Origin: Chitinophagales bacterium
GTDB lineage: Bacteria; Bacteroidota; Bacteroidia; Chitinophagales; LD1
Assembly: GCA_016787045.1 (NCBI GenBank)
Contig: JAEUVA010000010.1
Span: 1-64,000, forward strand
Length of the DNA stretch: 64,000 bases
Reading direction: 5' to 3'
Positions 1 to 8,837 of this stretch are shown here, in pieces (positions within the stretch are counted from its first letter, which is position 1; each line of letters opens with the position of its first letter). Made by a program: the position numbers and the translations under genes. The notes beneath the pieces were generated by a model, which made no database searches, had not been told where the DNA came from, and was given only the letters and a program-made list of their open reading frames with translations.

Positions 1-32
1 GGGTCCCTGGTTCGAGCCCAGGTCGGGGAGCT
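1..32 (+). tRNA. tRNA-like 3' end (copy 1), cut by the window edge
   Basis: The first 32 bases carry a perfect T-arm: a 5-bp stem CCTGG/CCAGG around the loop TTCGAGC. It is followed by TCGGGGA, which would be the 3' strand of an acceptor stem, and then a G. No CCA is encoded. The 5' half lies outside the window, so the amino acid identity cannot be read. The same 36 bases recur at 112-147. A terminator follows directly. It could be the end of a true tRNA or of a tRNA-like element. Confidence 0.5.
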
Positions 33-61
33 AAAGGCAGCACACATGTGTTGCCTTTTTC
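33..61 (+). terminator. Intrinsic terminator after tRNA-like copy 1
   Basis: A near-perfect 11-12 bp hairpin (AAAGGCAGCACA paired with TGTGTTGCCTTT, one G-U pair, very short loop) is followed by a T-rich run. It sits immediately after the tRNA-like 3' end, so a transcript from the left ends here. Confidence 0.75.
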
Positions 62-71
62 TATTTTAAAA

Positions 72-143
72 TAGGCGAAACGGTTAGAGCATCCCGATTG
101 GTCAATCGGGAGGGTCCCTGGTTCGAGCCCAGGTCGGGGAGCT
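72..143 (+). other. tRNA-like element (copy 2) lacking a matching acceptor 5' strand
   Basis: A D-arm-like segment (GGCGAAACGGTTAGAGC) is followed by an anticodon-arm-like hairpin (CCCGAT/ATCGGG) and the same T-arm and 3' acceptor strand as copy 1. Two points argue against a normal tRNA. The hairpin gives a loop of 6 or 8 rather than 7 nt, so GGT (Thr) or GTC (Asp) cannot be assigned. The bases 5' of the D-arm form the palindrome CTATTTTAAAATAG and do not pair with TCGGGGA. It is best described as a partial duplication or tRNA-derived element; it may be a pseudo-tRNA. Confidence 0.45.
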
Positions 144-146
144 AAA

Positions 147-180
147 GCCATTGGTTTATACCGGTGGCTCTTTGATTTTC
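147..180 (+). terminator. Terminator-like hairpin after tRNA-like copy 2
   Basis: GCCATTGGT and ACCGGTGGC pair (9 bp, including two G-U pairs) around the loop TTAT, followed by TCTTTGATTTT. Its position relative to the tRNA-like 3' end mirrors the terminator of copy 1, although the sequence is different. Confidence 0.5.
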
Positions 181-256
181 CATAGCGCTGTTCCGCGTTT
201 GGCTTGAGTTTCAAAAATATTTCCACAAAAATGCTTGCTGTCTATTCATAAGTTTA

Positions 257-289
257 TTTGATGCAACCCATACCTGCGGGTTATCTTCG
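257..289 (+). promoter_or_regulatory. Candidate Bacteroidota promoter for dnaE
   Basis: TTTG at 257-260 is followed, after a 21-nt spacer, by TATCTTCG at 282-289. This fits the Bacteroidota -33/-7 arrangement (TTTG, about 20 nt, TAnnTTTG) with one mismatch in the -7 box. The predicted start site would lie about 30 nt upstream of the dnaE ATG. Confidence 0.4.
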
Positions 290-324
290 GTTTTCCTTTT
301 TGTTACCGGTAAATTTTTTCAGCC

Positions 325-3300
325 ATGCCTACCTTTAGCCACCTTCATTGTCATACTCAGTACTCTTTGTTAGATGGTGCTGCTAGTATTTCTTCTATGT
401 ATAAAAAAGCAGTTGCTGATGGTATGCCAGCGTTAGCTATTACTGACCATGGCAACATGTTTGGCGTGTTTGATTTTGTAGCCGAGGCCGGTAAACACAA
501 ACTGCCCGATGGCACACCTATAAAGCCCATTGTAGGTTGTGAATTTTATGTAGTAGCCGACCGCACACGCACCAAGTTTACCAAAGAAGAAAAAGACAAA
601 CGCTACCACCAACTGCTGCTGGCAAAAAATGCAGCGGGGTACAAAAACTTAGTCAAGCTGTGTTCGCTGGGTTACGTAGAAGGGCTCTATGGAAAGTATC
701 CGCGGATAGACAAATCGCTGATAGAAAAATATCACGAAAACCTGATTGCCACCACTTGCTGCATAGGCGCTATGGTGCCACAAACCATTTTAAAAAAAGG
801 CGAAGAAGAAGGCCGTAAAGAGTTTGAATGGTGGCTCAACCTATTTGGTGAGGACTACTACATAGAGCTACAACGCCACGGTATGCAAGAGCAAGAAAAA
901 GTGAATGAAATACTTAAACAGTGGGCCAAAGAGTATAAGGTAAAAATAATATGTACAAACGACTCGCACTATGTAGATAAAGAAGATGCCAATGCGCACG
1001 ACATTTTGCTGTGCATTAACACCGGAGAAAAACAAAGCACCCCTACCAACAAAGAATTTGGCGATGACGATATGGTGTCTAAAGGCAAGCGTTTTGCGTT
1101 TTACAACGATGAATTTTATTTTAAAACCACCGGTGAAATGGAAACGCTTTTTACCGATGTACCAGAGGCACTGGACAATACCAACGAAATCATTGGCAAA
1201 TGTGAGCATCTAAAACTGAAGCAAGATATTATGCTTCCCAACTTCCCTATTCCTAACGAGTTTCAAAAACACAGCACCGGTGAACAAATAGACGAAAAAA
1301 CATATCTGACACCCGAAGTACTCAACCAATGGGAGTACCTACGCCACTTGACTTATGAGGGCGCCAAACGCAGATACAAAGTGCTAACTCCCGAAATTGA
1401 TACCCGCATTCAATTTGAATTAGAGACCATTAAAAAAATGGGCTTTGCCGGATACTTTTTGATAGTGGCCGACTTTATTAATGCCGGCAGGCAAATGAAA
1501 GTACTGGTGGGACCGGGTCGTGGCTCTGCGGCCGGAAGTGTGGTGGCTTATTGTGTGGGTATAACCAATATTGACCCCGTGGCGTACAATCTACTCTTTG
1601 AACGTTTCTTGAACCCCGACCGCAAGAGCATGCCCGATATTGATACCGACTTTGATGACGAGGGCCGCGACAAAGTGATCAAGTACGTAGTAGAAAAATA
1701 TACCAAGCAACAAGTGGCGCAAATTGTAACCTACAGCACGCTTGCCGCCAAAGTAAGTATCAAAGATGTGGCGCGCGTATTGGATTTGCCGCTCAACGAA
1801 TCGCTCCTGCTTACTAAGATGGTACCCGAAAAACCGGGCATAGAGTTAGAGCGAATTTTTCATGCCCCATTAGAAGGCGAAAAGAGCTTAAAAGACAAAG
1901 AGGGTTTAAGTGGGGAAGAATTGGAACAAGTAAAACAATTGCGCAAAATCTATAGCGAAGAGTCTGAGCAAGGCAAAGTACTGCGCGAAGCAGAAAAGTT
2001 AGAAGGTGGTGTGCGTGGCACGGGCATACATGCTGCGGGAATCATTATTGCACCAAAAGATATTACAGAAATTTTACCGGTAGCCACCTCAAAAGATACG
2101 GATCTGCTCATCACTCAGTTTGAAGGAAAAGTGATAGAAGATGCCGGAGTAATTAAGATGGACTTTTTGGGATTAAAAACCCTCACAATCATTCGCGATG
2201 CTATACGATTGATAGAGCAAAACCACGGCATAAAAATTGACCCGGATGAAATTCCGCTGGATGATGCGAAGACGTTAGAACTTTATCAACGAGCAGAAAC
2301 CAACGGCACTTTTCAGTTTGAAAGCGCGGGTATGCAGAAGTACCTCAAAGATTTAAAGCCCGATAGATTTGATGATTTGATAGCCATGAACGCCCTGTAC
2401 CGACCCGGGCCGCTGCAATACATCCCCAACTTTATTGCCCGTAAGCTCGGCCGCGAAAAAATTACTTACGATTTGCCCGAAATGGAGGAGTATCTAAAAG
2501 AGACTTACGGCATCACCGTGTATCAAGAGCAGGTGATGTTGCTTTCGCAAAAACTGGCCGGGTTTAGCAAAGGCGATGCCGATGTACTGCGCAAAGCAAT
2601 GGGCAAAAAAGACAAAGCCACATTGGATAAAATGAAGGATAAATTCATGAAAGGTGCAGTGGCAAAGGGTTTGGAGGAAAAGAAATTGGAAAAAGTATGG
2701 ACAGACTGGGAAGCGTTTGCCCAGTATGCCTTCAACAAATCGCACAGTACCTGTTATGCATTTGTGGCGTTTCAAACGGCCTACCTCAAAGCCAACTACC
2801 CGGCTGAGTACATGGCTTCTGTACTCACACACAACCAGGGAAATATTGATAAAATCACCTTCTTTATGGAAGAGTGCAGGCGCATGGGCATAGTAGTTAA
2901 AGGGCCTGACGTGAATGAGAGTGATGTAAAATTTTCAGTTAATCAGCAGGGGGAAATTCGCTTTGCGCTGGCTGCTGTAAAGGGCGTAGGCGAGGCCGCA
3001 GTAGAAAGTATTATAGCAGAGCGCAGCGCCAAAGGGTCATTTAAAAATGTTTGGGATTTTGCGCGCAGGGTAAACTTGCGTACGGTCAATAAAAAATCGT
3101 TTGAGAGCATGGCACTGGCCGGTGCTTTTGATTCGTTTGGTTTACATCGGGCTATGTTTTTTACACCCGATAAAAAAGACGGACTTACTGTTATTGAGAA
3201 AGCCACCAAGTACGGCAGTGTGATTCAGGCAGCACATCAAAATAACACGGTGTCATTATTTGGTGCAGCAGGCCAGTCATCGGCAGATATTCCGGAGCCG

Positions 3301-3963
3301 CCCATAAACCCTTGTGAAGAATGGAGTTTGTTAGAAAAACTCAAAAAAGAGAAAGAGGTGATTGGTATTTATCTCAGTGGGCACCCGTTAGAAGATTACA
3401 AATTAGAGATAAAGCATTTTACCAATTGCCGCTTGGCGGATATTGAAAACCGCAAAGACCGCGACATTAAAATTGCCGGTATTATTACTACTACCGAAAC
3501 CAAGTTTGCCAAGAATGGCAACCAGTATGCCCGCTTTACTATTGAAGATTTTGATAGTAGCTATCAATTTGCTTTGTTCGGCAAAGACTTCGTCAAGTTT
3601 CGCGAGTTTATCAGTTTGCCCGATGTGCAGGTGTTTGTTACCGGGCGCTACCAGAAGCGCTGGAACAGCGAAACAGAGTACGAGTTCAAAATCATGAATA
3701 TTGAATTGCTCTCGGACATTCGCACCAAGCTGACCAAGTATCTTACATTGGAGTTAACCGCTTTTGAAGTAACTGACAAGTTGATAAAGGAGTTAGAAGA
3801 TTTGGTGGCTCGCTACCCCGGCAAAACAAAACTGCGCTTTAAGTTGATAGACGAAGAAGAAGGCATCCTGATGCCGCTTTCTTCTACCAACAAAAACATA
3901 GAAATGAGCAACGAGCTATTTAGGGAGATGGATAGAATGCGAATTGTTTATGGGTTAAACTAA
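325..3963 (+). CDS. dnaE: DNA polymerase III alpha subunit
   Basis: Replicative polymerase, 1212 aa, the usual size for DnaE. The N-terminal PHP domain (about residues 1-290) starts with HLHCHTQYS and keeps the HxH, TDHGN and NDSHY motifs that bind metal in active PHP domains. The palm has GPGRGSAAGS near residue 396 and the catalytic pair D438/D440 in PDIDTDF; the third aspartate is D613 in KMDFLG. ALYRPGPL marks the fingers. An OB fold (residues about 1049-1130) and a C-terminal tau-binding-type region follow. It stands alone on the plus strand, convergent with the PhoD gene only 6 nt away. The ATG at 325 puts the PHP motif at the expected distance. The assignment is firm. Confidence 0.98.
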   Translation: MPTFSHLHCHTQYSLLDGAASISSMYKKAVADGMPALAITDHGNMFGVFDFVAEAGKHKLPDGTPIKPIVGCEFYVVADRTRTKFTKEEKDKRYHQLLLAKNAAGYKNLVKLCSLGYVEGLYGKYPRIDKSLIEKYHENLIATTCCIGAMVPQTILKKGEEEGRKEFEWWLNLFGEDYYIELQRHGMQEQEKVNEILKQWAKEYKVKIICTNDSHYVDKEDANAHDILLCINTGEKQSTPTNKEFGDDDMVSKGKRFAFYNDEFYFKTTGEMETLFTDVPEALDNTNEIIGKCEHLKLKQDIMLPNFPIPNEFQKHSTGEQIDEKTYLTPEVLNQWEYLRHLTYEGAKRRYKVLTPEIDTRIQFELETIKKMGFAGYFLIVADFINAGRQMKVLVGPGRGSAAGSVVAYCVGITNIDPVAYNLLFERFLNPDRKSMPDIDTDFDDEGRDKVIKYVVEKYTKQQVAQIVTYSTLAAKVSIKDVARVLDLPLNESLLLTKMVPEKPGIELERIFHAPLEGEKSLKDKEGLSGEELEQVKQLRKIYSEESEQGKVLREAEKLEGGVRGTGIHAAGIIIAPKDITEILPVATSKDTDLLITQFEGKVIEDAGVIKMDFLGLKTLTIIRDAIRLIEQNHGIKIDPDEIPLDDAKTLELYQRAETNGTFQFESAGMQKYLKDLKPDRFDDLIAMNALYRPGPLQYIPNFIARKLGREKITYDLPEMEEYLKETYGITVYQEQVMLLSQKLAGFSKGDADVLRKAMGKKDKATLDKMKDKFMKGAVAKGLEEKKLEKVWTDWEAFAQYAFNKSHSTCYAFVAFQTAYLKANYPAEYMASVLTHNQGNIDKITFFMEECRRMGIVVKGPDVNESDVKFSVNQQGEIRFALAAVKGVGEAAVESIIAERSAKGSFKNVWDFARRVNLRTVNKKSFESMALAGAFDSFGLHRAMFFTPDKKDGLTVIEKATKYGSVIQAAHQNNTVSLFGAAGQSSADIPEPPINPCEEWSLLEKLKKEKEVIGIYLSGHPLEDYKLEIKHFTNCRLADIENRKDRDIKIAGIITTTETKFAKNGNQYARFTIEDFDSSYQFALFGKDFVKFREFISLPDVQVFVTGRYQKRWNSETEYEFKIMNIELLSDIRTKLTKYLTLELTAFEVTDKLIKELEDLVARYPGKTKLRFKLIDEEEGILMPLSSTNKNIEMSNELFREMDRMRIVYGLN

Positions 3964-3969
3964 TAATCG

Positions 3970-5484
3970 TTAGTTTTTTGAGTTAACAGGTAGCGGCTTT
4001 GTGTTGTAATCACGCTCCCAATGGTTTACTCCGCTTTTTACCACATAGCCACGCTTAAACTTTTGCTCAGAGGTTACCTTGTTAATGGGTACATACCAAA
4101 ACTCAGCAATGCAGCGCTCAGGAGTTACATCTAAAGTTAAATAGCCATGCTCCGTAAAATGAGTCCACACATGGTGAGGGTTTAGCCGGTTGCTGATGTC
4201 TTGCACAGCAGGTATAAATCCACCGGGTATGCCTGCATCGCGCATGTTTACCCGTGAGATGCTGGGAGTGGTTAGTTCTACGCCTATAGCCCCTTCGCCA
4301 GTTTTACGATTGTATCTTTCACGATTACGCGGTGTTCCGGTCATATCCATTACAAAACTCATGTGTACATCACCGGTAAGTACCACTACGTTGTTTATCT
4401 TTTTCATTTCTATAAGGTCATACAACCGCTGTCGGTCTTCGGGGTAGCCGCTCCAGTTGCCGGGATCCATTACGCGGCCATCGCCTTGGCCGGTTAGTTT
4501 TTTTATGGTGGGGCTGCTCAGCCAGTCGGTCATCATTTCTTGGTTGCCAATTAGCCGCCAGGTTGCTGTTGAGTTTTGTAGTTCTGTTTTGAGCCACTCA
4601 TCTTGCTTTAGACCAAGTACCGATTTTTTGCCGGGAGCATATTCTTCTTTGCCACGAAAAAGCAGCATGTCTATCATTATTAAATCGGCTAAATTTCCTA
4701 TGCTGAACTTTCGGTATATGTTTTCTGGGTGAGCAATATCGGGCATGCGTATAGGCAGGTATTCGTAAAACGCCTGAATGGCCTCTTCGGTTTTGCCCGG
4801 CTCTTCTACATCGGTATCGTGGTTATCCCAAATGGTAATCCACGTTTTTTGTTGACGCAACTTACGCAGGTCAGCATCTAACAGATAGTAGGTGTGCCGC
4901 TCGCGCCAATCGGTAAGTGAGGCACAATCTTTAGGATACTCTGAAGGCATGCGGTTTAGCTGCTTGCGATCGGGATAGTCGTACACGTAATCGCCTAAGT
5001 GAATGACAAAATCAACATCACCACGCTCAGCAATTCGCCTATAGGCATTAAAGTGTCCTGCCCAAATACTGCTGCACGAAACAGCAGCCAGTTTGATGTG
5101 TTTAACATCGCCAATAGGCAATGTTTTAGCAATACCTACAACAGAAAACTTTTTCTTTTCGGTGGCAAAGCGATAGTAATATGTGGTATTGGTTTGCAGT
5201 CCTTGCACATCATGCTGCACACAATAATCACTTATGGAAGTAGCTATAATACTGCCCTCCTGAACGATCTTCGTAAACAAGCTGTCGGTACTTACCTGCC
5301 AAACAAGAATAGTATCTTCAGATGGTCTTACTTTTGTCCAAATGATGACGCTTTGTGCAGTTGGGTCACCGGAAGCTACTCCATACACAAAAGGAGCATG
5401 GGCAGTATCTTCAAAAATACCCGGAGGGTAGCTTTGAGCCGCTGCAACTACAGGAAGAAACATCATCAAATAGAAGAATCGCAT
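3970..5484 (-). CDS. phoD: PhoD-family alkaline phosphatase / phosphodiesterase
   Basis: Exported metallophosphatase, 504 aa. A signal peptide (MRFFYLMMFLPVVAAAQS) is followed by the PhoD N-terminal beta domain (FVYGVASGDPTAQSVIIWTKVRP) and then the catalytic domain. Metal-binding motifs are HLGDYVYDY (D165), IWDNHDTD (N221-H222-D223) and LTGDVH. The family releases phosphate from phosphomonoesters and diesters outside the cytoplasm, in this family usually with Ca2+/Fe3+. The gene is monocistronic, convergent with dnaE and divergent from the nucleotidyltransferase, with a 153-nt shared upstream region. Exact substrate unknown. Confidence 0.92.
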   Translation of the reverse strand: MRFFYLMMFLPVVAAAQSYPPGIFEDTAHAPFVYGVASGDPTAQSVIIWTKVRPSEDTILVWQVSTDSLFTKIVQEGSIIATSISDYCVQHDVQGLQTNTTYYYRFATEKKKFSVVGIAKTLPIGDVKHIKLAAVSCSSIWAGHFNAYRRIAERGDVDFVIHLGDYVYDYPDRKQLNRMPSEYPKDCASLTDWRERHTYYLLDADLRKLRQQKTWITIWDNHDTDVEEPGKTEEAIQAFYEYLPIRMPDIAHPENIYRKFSIGNLADLIMIDMLLFRGKEEYAPGKKSVLGLKQDEWLKTELQNSTATWRLIGNQEMMTDWLSSPTIKKLTGQGDGRVMDPGNWSGYPEDRQRLYDLIEMKKINNVVVLTGDVHMSFVMDMTGTPRNRERYNRKTGEGAIGVELTTPSISRVNMRDAGIPGGFIPAVQDISNRLNPHHVWTHFTEHGYLTLDVTPERCIAEFWYVPINKVTSEQKFKRGYVVKSGVNHWERDYNTKPLPVNSKN

Positions 5485-5637
5485 ATTGAACGGGTGGCTT
5501 TATGTATTACAAGTTTGGCCACAGATTTTTTCAAATGTAACAAACGACTTTAGCGAACAATAAAAGACCCCCACATGATTTCCGGTTTTTAATGCTTACT
5601 TCATATACAACGTCTATATTCGCAGCAATTACTTTAC

Positions 5638-6645
5638 ATGCAAGCCATTATTCCTGTAGCCGGTGCCGGCACGCGCCTTCGCCCGCTTACTTACACACAA
5701 CCCAAAGCCCTTATTTCTGTAGCAGGAAAACCTATACTATCATTTATCATAGATGAACTGGCAGAAAATGGCATTACAGATTTTGTATTGGTGATTGGTT
5801 ACTTGGGAGAGAAAATAAAGGAGTTTGTAGATAACCATTACCCAAACTTGAAGGTAAAGTATGTTTATCAAGATAACAGGGAGGGATTGGGACACGCTAT
5901 CTGGTGCGCTAAAGAGGTGGTAAACCTAGAGCAAGAGTTGGTTATACATCTGGGCGATGCTATTGTAGACATAGATATAAAAAAAATATTAGCTGAGCCA
6001 CACTCTACCCTTTGCGTAAAAAAAGTAGAAGACCCACGCGCCTTTGGGGTAGCAGAGATAGATGCCAATGGCCATATAAAAGCAGTAGTAGAAAAACCAC
6101 AAATACCGCGCAGTAATATGGCACTGGTTGGATTTTATTTTATCCGCGAAACACAAAAGTTGTTTGATGCATTAGAGTACAATATTCAAAACAACATCCG
6201 TAGCAACAACGAGTTTTACCTGACCGATGCACTACAAAAAATGATTAAAGATGGAGTGCAGTTTAAAGGGCAAAAAATTGAGAGCTGGTATGATGTAGGT
6301 AAAAAAGAAATTTTGCTGGAAACCAATTCCATACTGCTAAGGCGCTTAGGCGATAAAGCGGGCAATCATGCAGTTTGTGATAATGCTATCATCATTCCAC
6401 CGGTACAAATTGCCAAAGGCGCCCGCATCAAAAACAGCATCATAGGCCCCGATGTAAGTATTGGAGAAAACACAGAAGTCAATTACTCCATTATCAAAAA
6501 CTCTATTGTTGGCTCTTACAGCAAGTTAGAAAACGTAGTGCTGCATTCATCACTTATAGGCAGCGATTCGGTTGTGGCCGGGCTCAGTCAGAGTTTGAAT
6601 ATAGGCGACAACACAGAAATTGATTTGCGCGGAGAACGAAATTGA
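5638..6645 (+). CDS. Sugar-1-phosphate nucleotidyltransferase (NTP transferase plus left-handed beta helix)
   Basis: 335 aa. The N-terminal nucleotidyltransferase signature (GAGTRLRPLTYTQPKAL, residues 8-24) is intact. Residues about 240-330 contain hexapeptide-like repeats (IKNSIIGPDVSIGENTEV) of the left-handed beta-helix type. The family transfers a nucleotide to a sugar 1-phosphate, making for example dTDP-glucose, UDP-glucose or GDP-mannose; this long form resembles RmlA-like or archaeal-type enzymes. Base specificity cannot be read from the sequence. The stop is 1 nt from the convergent EamA gene. It lies beside glycosyltransferase and epimerase genes, which suggests surface-glycan precursor supply. 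TATATTCG at 5615-5622 is a weak -7 box candidate. Confidence 0.9.
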   Translation: MQAIIPVAGAGTRLRPLTYTQPKALISVAGKPILSFIIDELAENGITDFVLVIGYLGEKIKEFVDNHYPNLKVKYVYQDNREGLGHAIWCAKEVVNLEQELVIHLGDAIVDIDIKKILAEPHSTLCVKKVEDPRAFGVAEIDANGHIKAVVEKPQIPRSNMALVGFYFIRETQKLFDALEYNIQNNIRSNNEFYLTDALQKMIKDGVQFKGQKIESWYDVGKKEILLETNSILLRRLGDKAGNHAVCDNAIIIPPVQIAKGARIKNSIIGPDVSIGENTEVNYSIIKNSIVGSYSKLENVVLHSSLIGSDSVVAGLSQSLNIGDNTEIDLRGERN

Positions 6646-6646
6646 T

Positions 6647-7591
6647 TTATTCCAGCAATACATTATCGCTATCCGGATTTTTATCCGGGCGATTGAAAAT
6701 TTTGATGCGCTCGGCAAACGATACCAGATACACGCCTACAAATATTAGCAAAGCAGCAATGGTTTTTTCTGCACTAAGGGCATCTTTACCCAATGAAACA
6801 GAAATAAGGGTGGCTAAGACCGGTTGTAAATAGATGTATGCCCCCACTACAGATGAATGTACTTCGCGCAGCGCAAGGATGTTTAGCAGATATGCTAAAA
6901 AAGTAGTACATATTACAACAAAGGCCAGCGCCAGCCAAATAGATGCCGTAAAAGCAGACCATTGTATAACGGAGAATTGCTGCCATCCGAAAAGGGTAAC
7001 CGGAAATAAGCCGAAAAAGAAAACCCACTTGATAACCGTAAGTGGATGATATTTTTTCATGAGCGGGCGAACGATGACCAAATACACAGCATACGAAGTG
7101 GCATTAATCAGAATGAATAAATCGCCCAAAATTGTTTTGCCTGAAAAGCTGAACTCTTTACCGGCTAAGATGAGCAACGCACCACTGCATCCGGCTACTA
7201 AACCTAATATCTTTTGCCAGGTTGCCTTTTCGTGTGCTAGAAAAAAAGAAATAACAAATACCAAAATGGGGGTCATTATCATTATCAGCGAAGCGTTAAT
7301 GGGTGTAGTTATGCTCAAGCCCATAAAAAACATTTCTTGATTAATAACTACACCAAACATGCCACACAAGGCAAGCAGCCACCAATCGCGCTTTTCAATT
7401 TTTTCTTTCAGCCAAAAAAAATGCAGTAAAAAAAACAGCGTAGTAGTTACAAATACTCTGATAAATATAAAACCAAGCGGTTGTATAAACTCAGGCATCA
7501 CGATTTTAGAAACCGTAAAACCCGCTCCGTAAAATAGATTAACTACAAAAAGAAACAGATGTGCACGGATGTTTTTCACGAAACAAATCAA
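6647..7591 (-). CDS. EamA/DMT-family membrane transporter
   Basis: 314 aa, about ten hydrophobic segments arranged as two EamA repeats, with the usual acidic and basic loop residues (FHFFWLKEKIEKRDWW in the first half, LALREVHSSVVGAYIYLQPVLATLIS in the second, the latter a typical EamA signature). Drug/metabolite transporters of this group export amino acids or small metabolites; the substrate is unknown here. The gene lies 15 nt downstream of a glycosyltransferase gene on the same strand and is probably cotranscribed with it. It is convergent with the nucleotidyltransferase. Confidence 0.88.
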   Translation of the reverse strand: MICFVKNIRAHLFLFVVNLFYGAGFTVSKIVMPEFIQPLGFIFIRVFVTTTLFFLLHFFWLKEKIEKRDWWLLALCGMFGVVINQEMFFMGLSITTPINASLIMIMTPILVFVISFFLAHEKATWQKILGLVAGCSGALLILAGKEFSFSGKTILGDLFILINATSYAVYLVIVRPLMKKYHPLTVIKWVFFFGLFPVTLFGWQQFSVIQWSAFTASIWLALAFVVICTTFLAYLLNILALREVHSSVVGAYIYLQPVLATLISVSLGKDALSAEKTIAALLIFVGVYLVSFAERIKIFNRPDKNPDSDNVLLE

Positions 7592-7606
7592 TCAATTTGA
7601 TGGGCT

Positions 7607-8515
7607 TTACAAATCAAGATTTGTAGCTGTTTTCCAGATTTTATATTTAAGTACCTCTACCCATTTAGGTAAAAAGAACAAATGGGGTAACCGTAGCTCT
7701 TTTTTAAATTTTTGGAGTGTACGAAAGTATTGCTGGTAATACGGCTCTAGCAAAGGATCGTTACCCCGCTCAATTTCGCGGATGGTAGAATTGTTGAAGT
7801 GAATAAACACGATAGGATATGTGCCATTTATCAGCACTTCACCGTTAACCTTTATTCGCTCACAAATTGCCCTATTCCATTCAGCTACATTACAACCACG
7901 GTGGCGAATAATCAGTGCATTGTCGTGCATTATCGGTATAAGGTCTAAGTATTTTTGGTCGTCAAATAAACCGCGCAGCGAGTTTTTTTGACAGCGATAA
8001 AGGCAACACTCTGCCCACCATTGCAGCGTATCGGCAGCATCTTTGCGTACACCTACAAAACCGGCATTAAACAAGCCAATGCGATAGTTGGCTTCCAGCA
8101 TGTTTTGGTTTTGATGTGGTGAGCGCTCGTAGTGATGTGGGGTAAGCAAAAACGAATGTTCTTTGAAGTAATTAAACAAAAACCGGTAATCGTTGTAGAA
8201 AAATAAATCGTTATCTAAATACACTACATTCTCAATCTTTGGCTGCGCTAACAAATACTTTAGAAAAACGGGCTTCATACTCCACCGTAGGCGGTCCGCA
8301 TTTTTGCGATACTTAGCGGCTATTCCATTAGCAGTGGTATTTTGCTGTATATCACTTAAGTGATATTTTTTAATTTGAGGAAAAATGAGGTGCGGCAAAT
8401 CGCGCTCCACCACCAGCACATGCAGCGTAAAATCGCTGCTAAATTTTTGCAGCGACTCGCACAAGGCAAACACCTTGTAATAGTGGTCTGATGTGGTGAT
8501 GGTGCAAAAGTGCAT
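7607..8515 (-). CDS. Glycosyltransferase, GT-A-like fold with DxD motif
   Basis: 302 aa, cytosolic. The N-terminal start (FCTITTSDHYYKVFALCESL) is typical of GT8-like or nucleotide-diphospho-sugar transferases. VVYLDNDLFF contains the D101-x-D103 metal/nucleotide-sugar motif, and FNAGFVGVRK and LFDDQKYLDL are the conserved downstream acceptor and donor segments. It likely transfers a sugar onto a surface polymer or lipid carrier. It is the first gene of a two-gene minus-strand unit with the EamA permease. Donor and acceptor are unknown. Confidence 0.82.
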   Translation of the reverse strand: MHFCTITTSDHYYKVFALCESLQKFSSDFTLHVLVVERDLPHLIFPQIKKYHLSDIQQNTTANGIAAKYRKNADRLRWSMKPVFLKYLLAQPKIENVVYLDNDLFFYNDYRFLFNYFKEHSFLLTPHHYERSPHQNQNMLEANYRIGLFNAGFVGVRKDAADTLQWWAECCLYRCQKNSLRGLFDDQKYLDLIPIMHDNALIIRHRGCNVAEWNRAICERIKVNGEVLINGTYPIVFIHFNNSTIREIERGNDPLLEPYYQQYFRTLQKFKKELRLPHLFFLPKWVEVLKYKIWKTATNLDL

Positions 8516-8588
8516 TTGGCTTTATTTACAACACAGTTTCAAGAATACAATCTTTCTCGTATAATAGCACAACACATAAATGATAGCC

Positions 8589-8807
8589 ATGAAAAAATAT
8601 TTACTGCCTGCCGCTCTACTTTTTGGTTTTTTGTCCTCCGTATCTTCTTGTACCAAAGACTATACTTGCCGTTGTACAGTTAGCTCCGGAGGTATGGGTT
8701 CTACCGTAACTTTTCCAATTAATAACGCCACTCAAAAAGAGGCAGAAGATGCTTGCAATGGTTATGCCGCTGTGCCGGGTGCTTATTCCGGTTGCTCATT
8801 AGATTAG
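8589..8807 (+). CDS. Small cysteine-rich lipoprotein
   Basis: 72 aa from the ATG at 8589; an in-frame ATG at 8580 adds three residues. A type II signal peptide ends in the lipobox SVSSC, followed by TKDYTCRCTV, and then two more cysteines near the C-terminus (EDACNGYA, YSGCSLD). No known domain was recognised. The even number of cysteines after the lipidated one suggests disulfides in the periplasm or at the surface. It resembles the small lipoprotein at 46105 in size, lipobox and Cys spacing. It sits alone between divergent glycosyltransferase and epimerase genes. Confidence 0.75.
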   Translation: MKKYLLPAALLFGFLSSVSSCTKDYTCRCTVSSGGMGSTVTFPINNATQKEAEDACNGYAAVPGAYSGCSLD

Positions 8808-8837
8808 TAGCAGAATAATTACGCCTGCATTTGTTTC

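Noticed and set aside
1..180. Attachment site of an integrative element
   Set aside because: A duplicated tRNA-like 3' end would suit attL/attR, but only about 75 nt lie between copies and no integrase is in the window.
4999..5553. 184-aa plus-strand frame opposite phoD
   Set aside because: It is antisense to a well-supported gene, has no family features, and its composition looks like a shadow frame.
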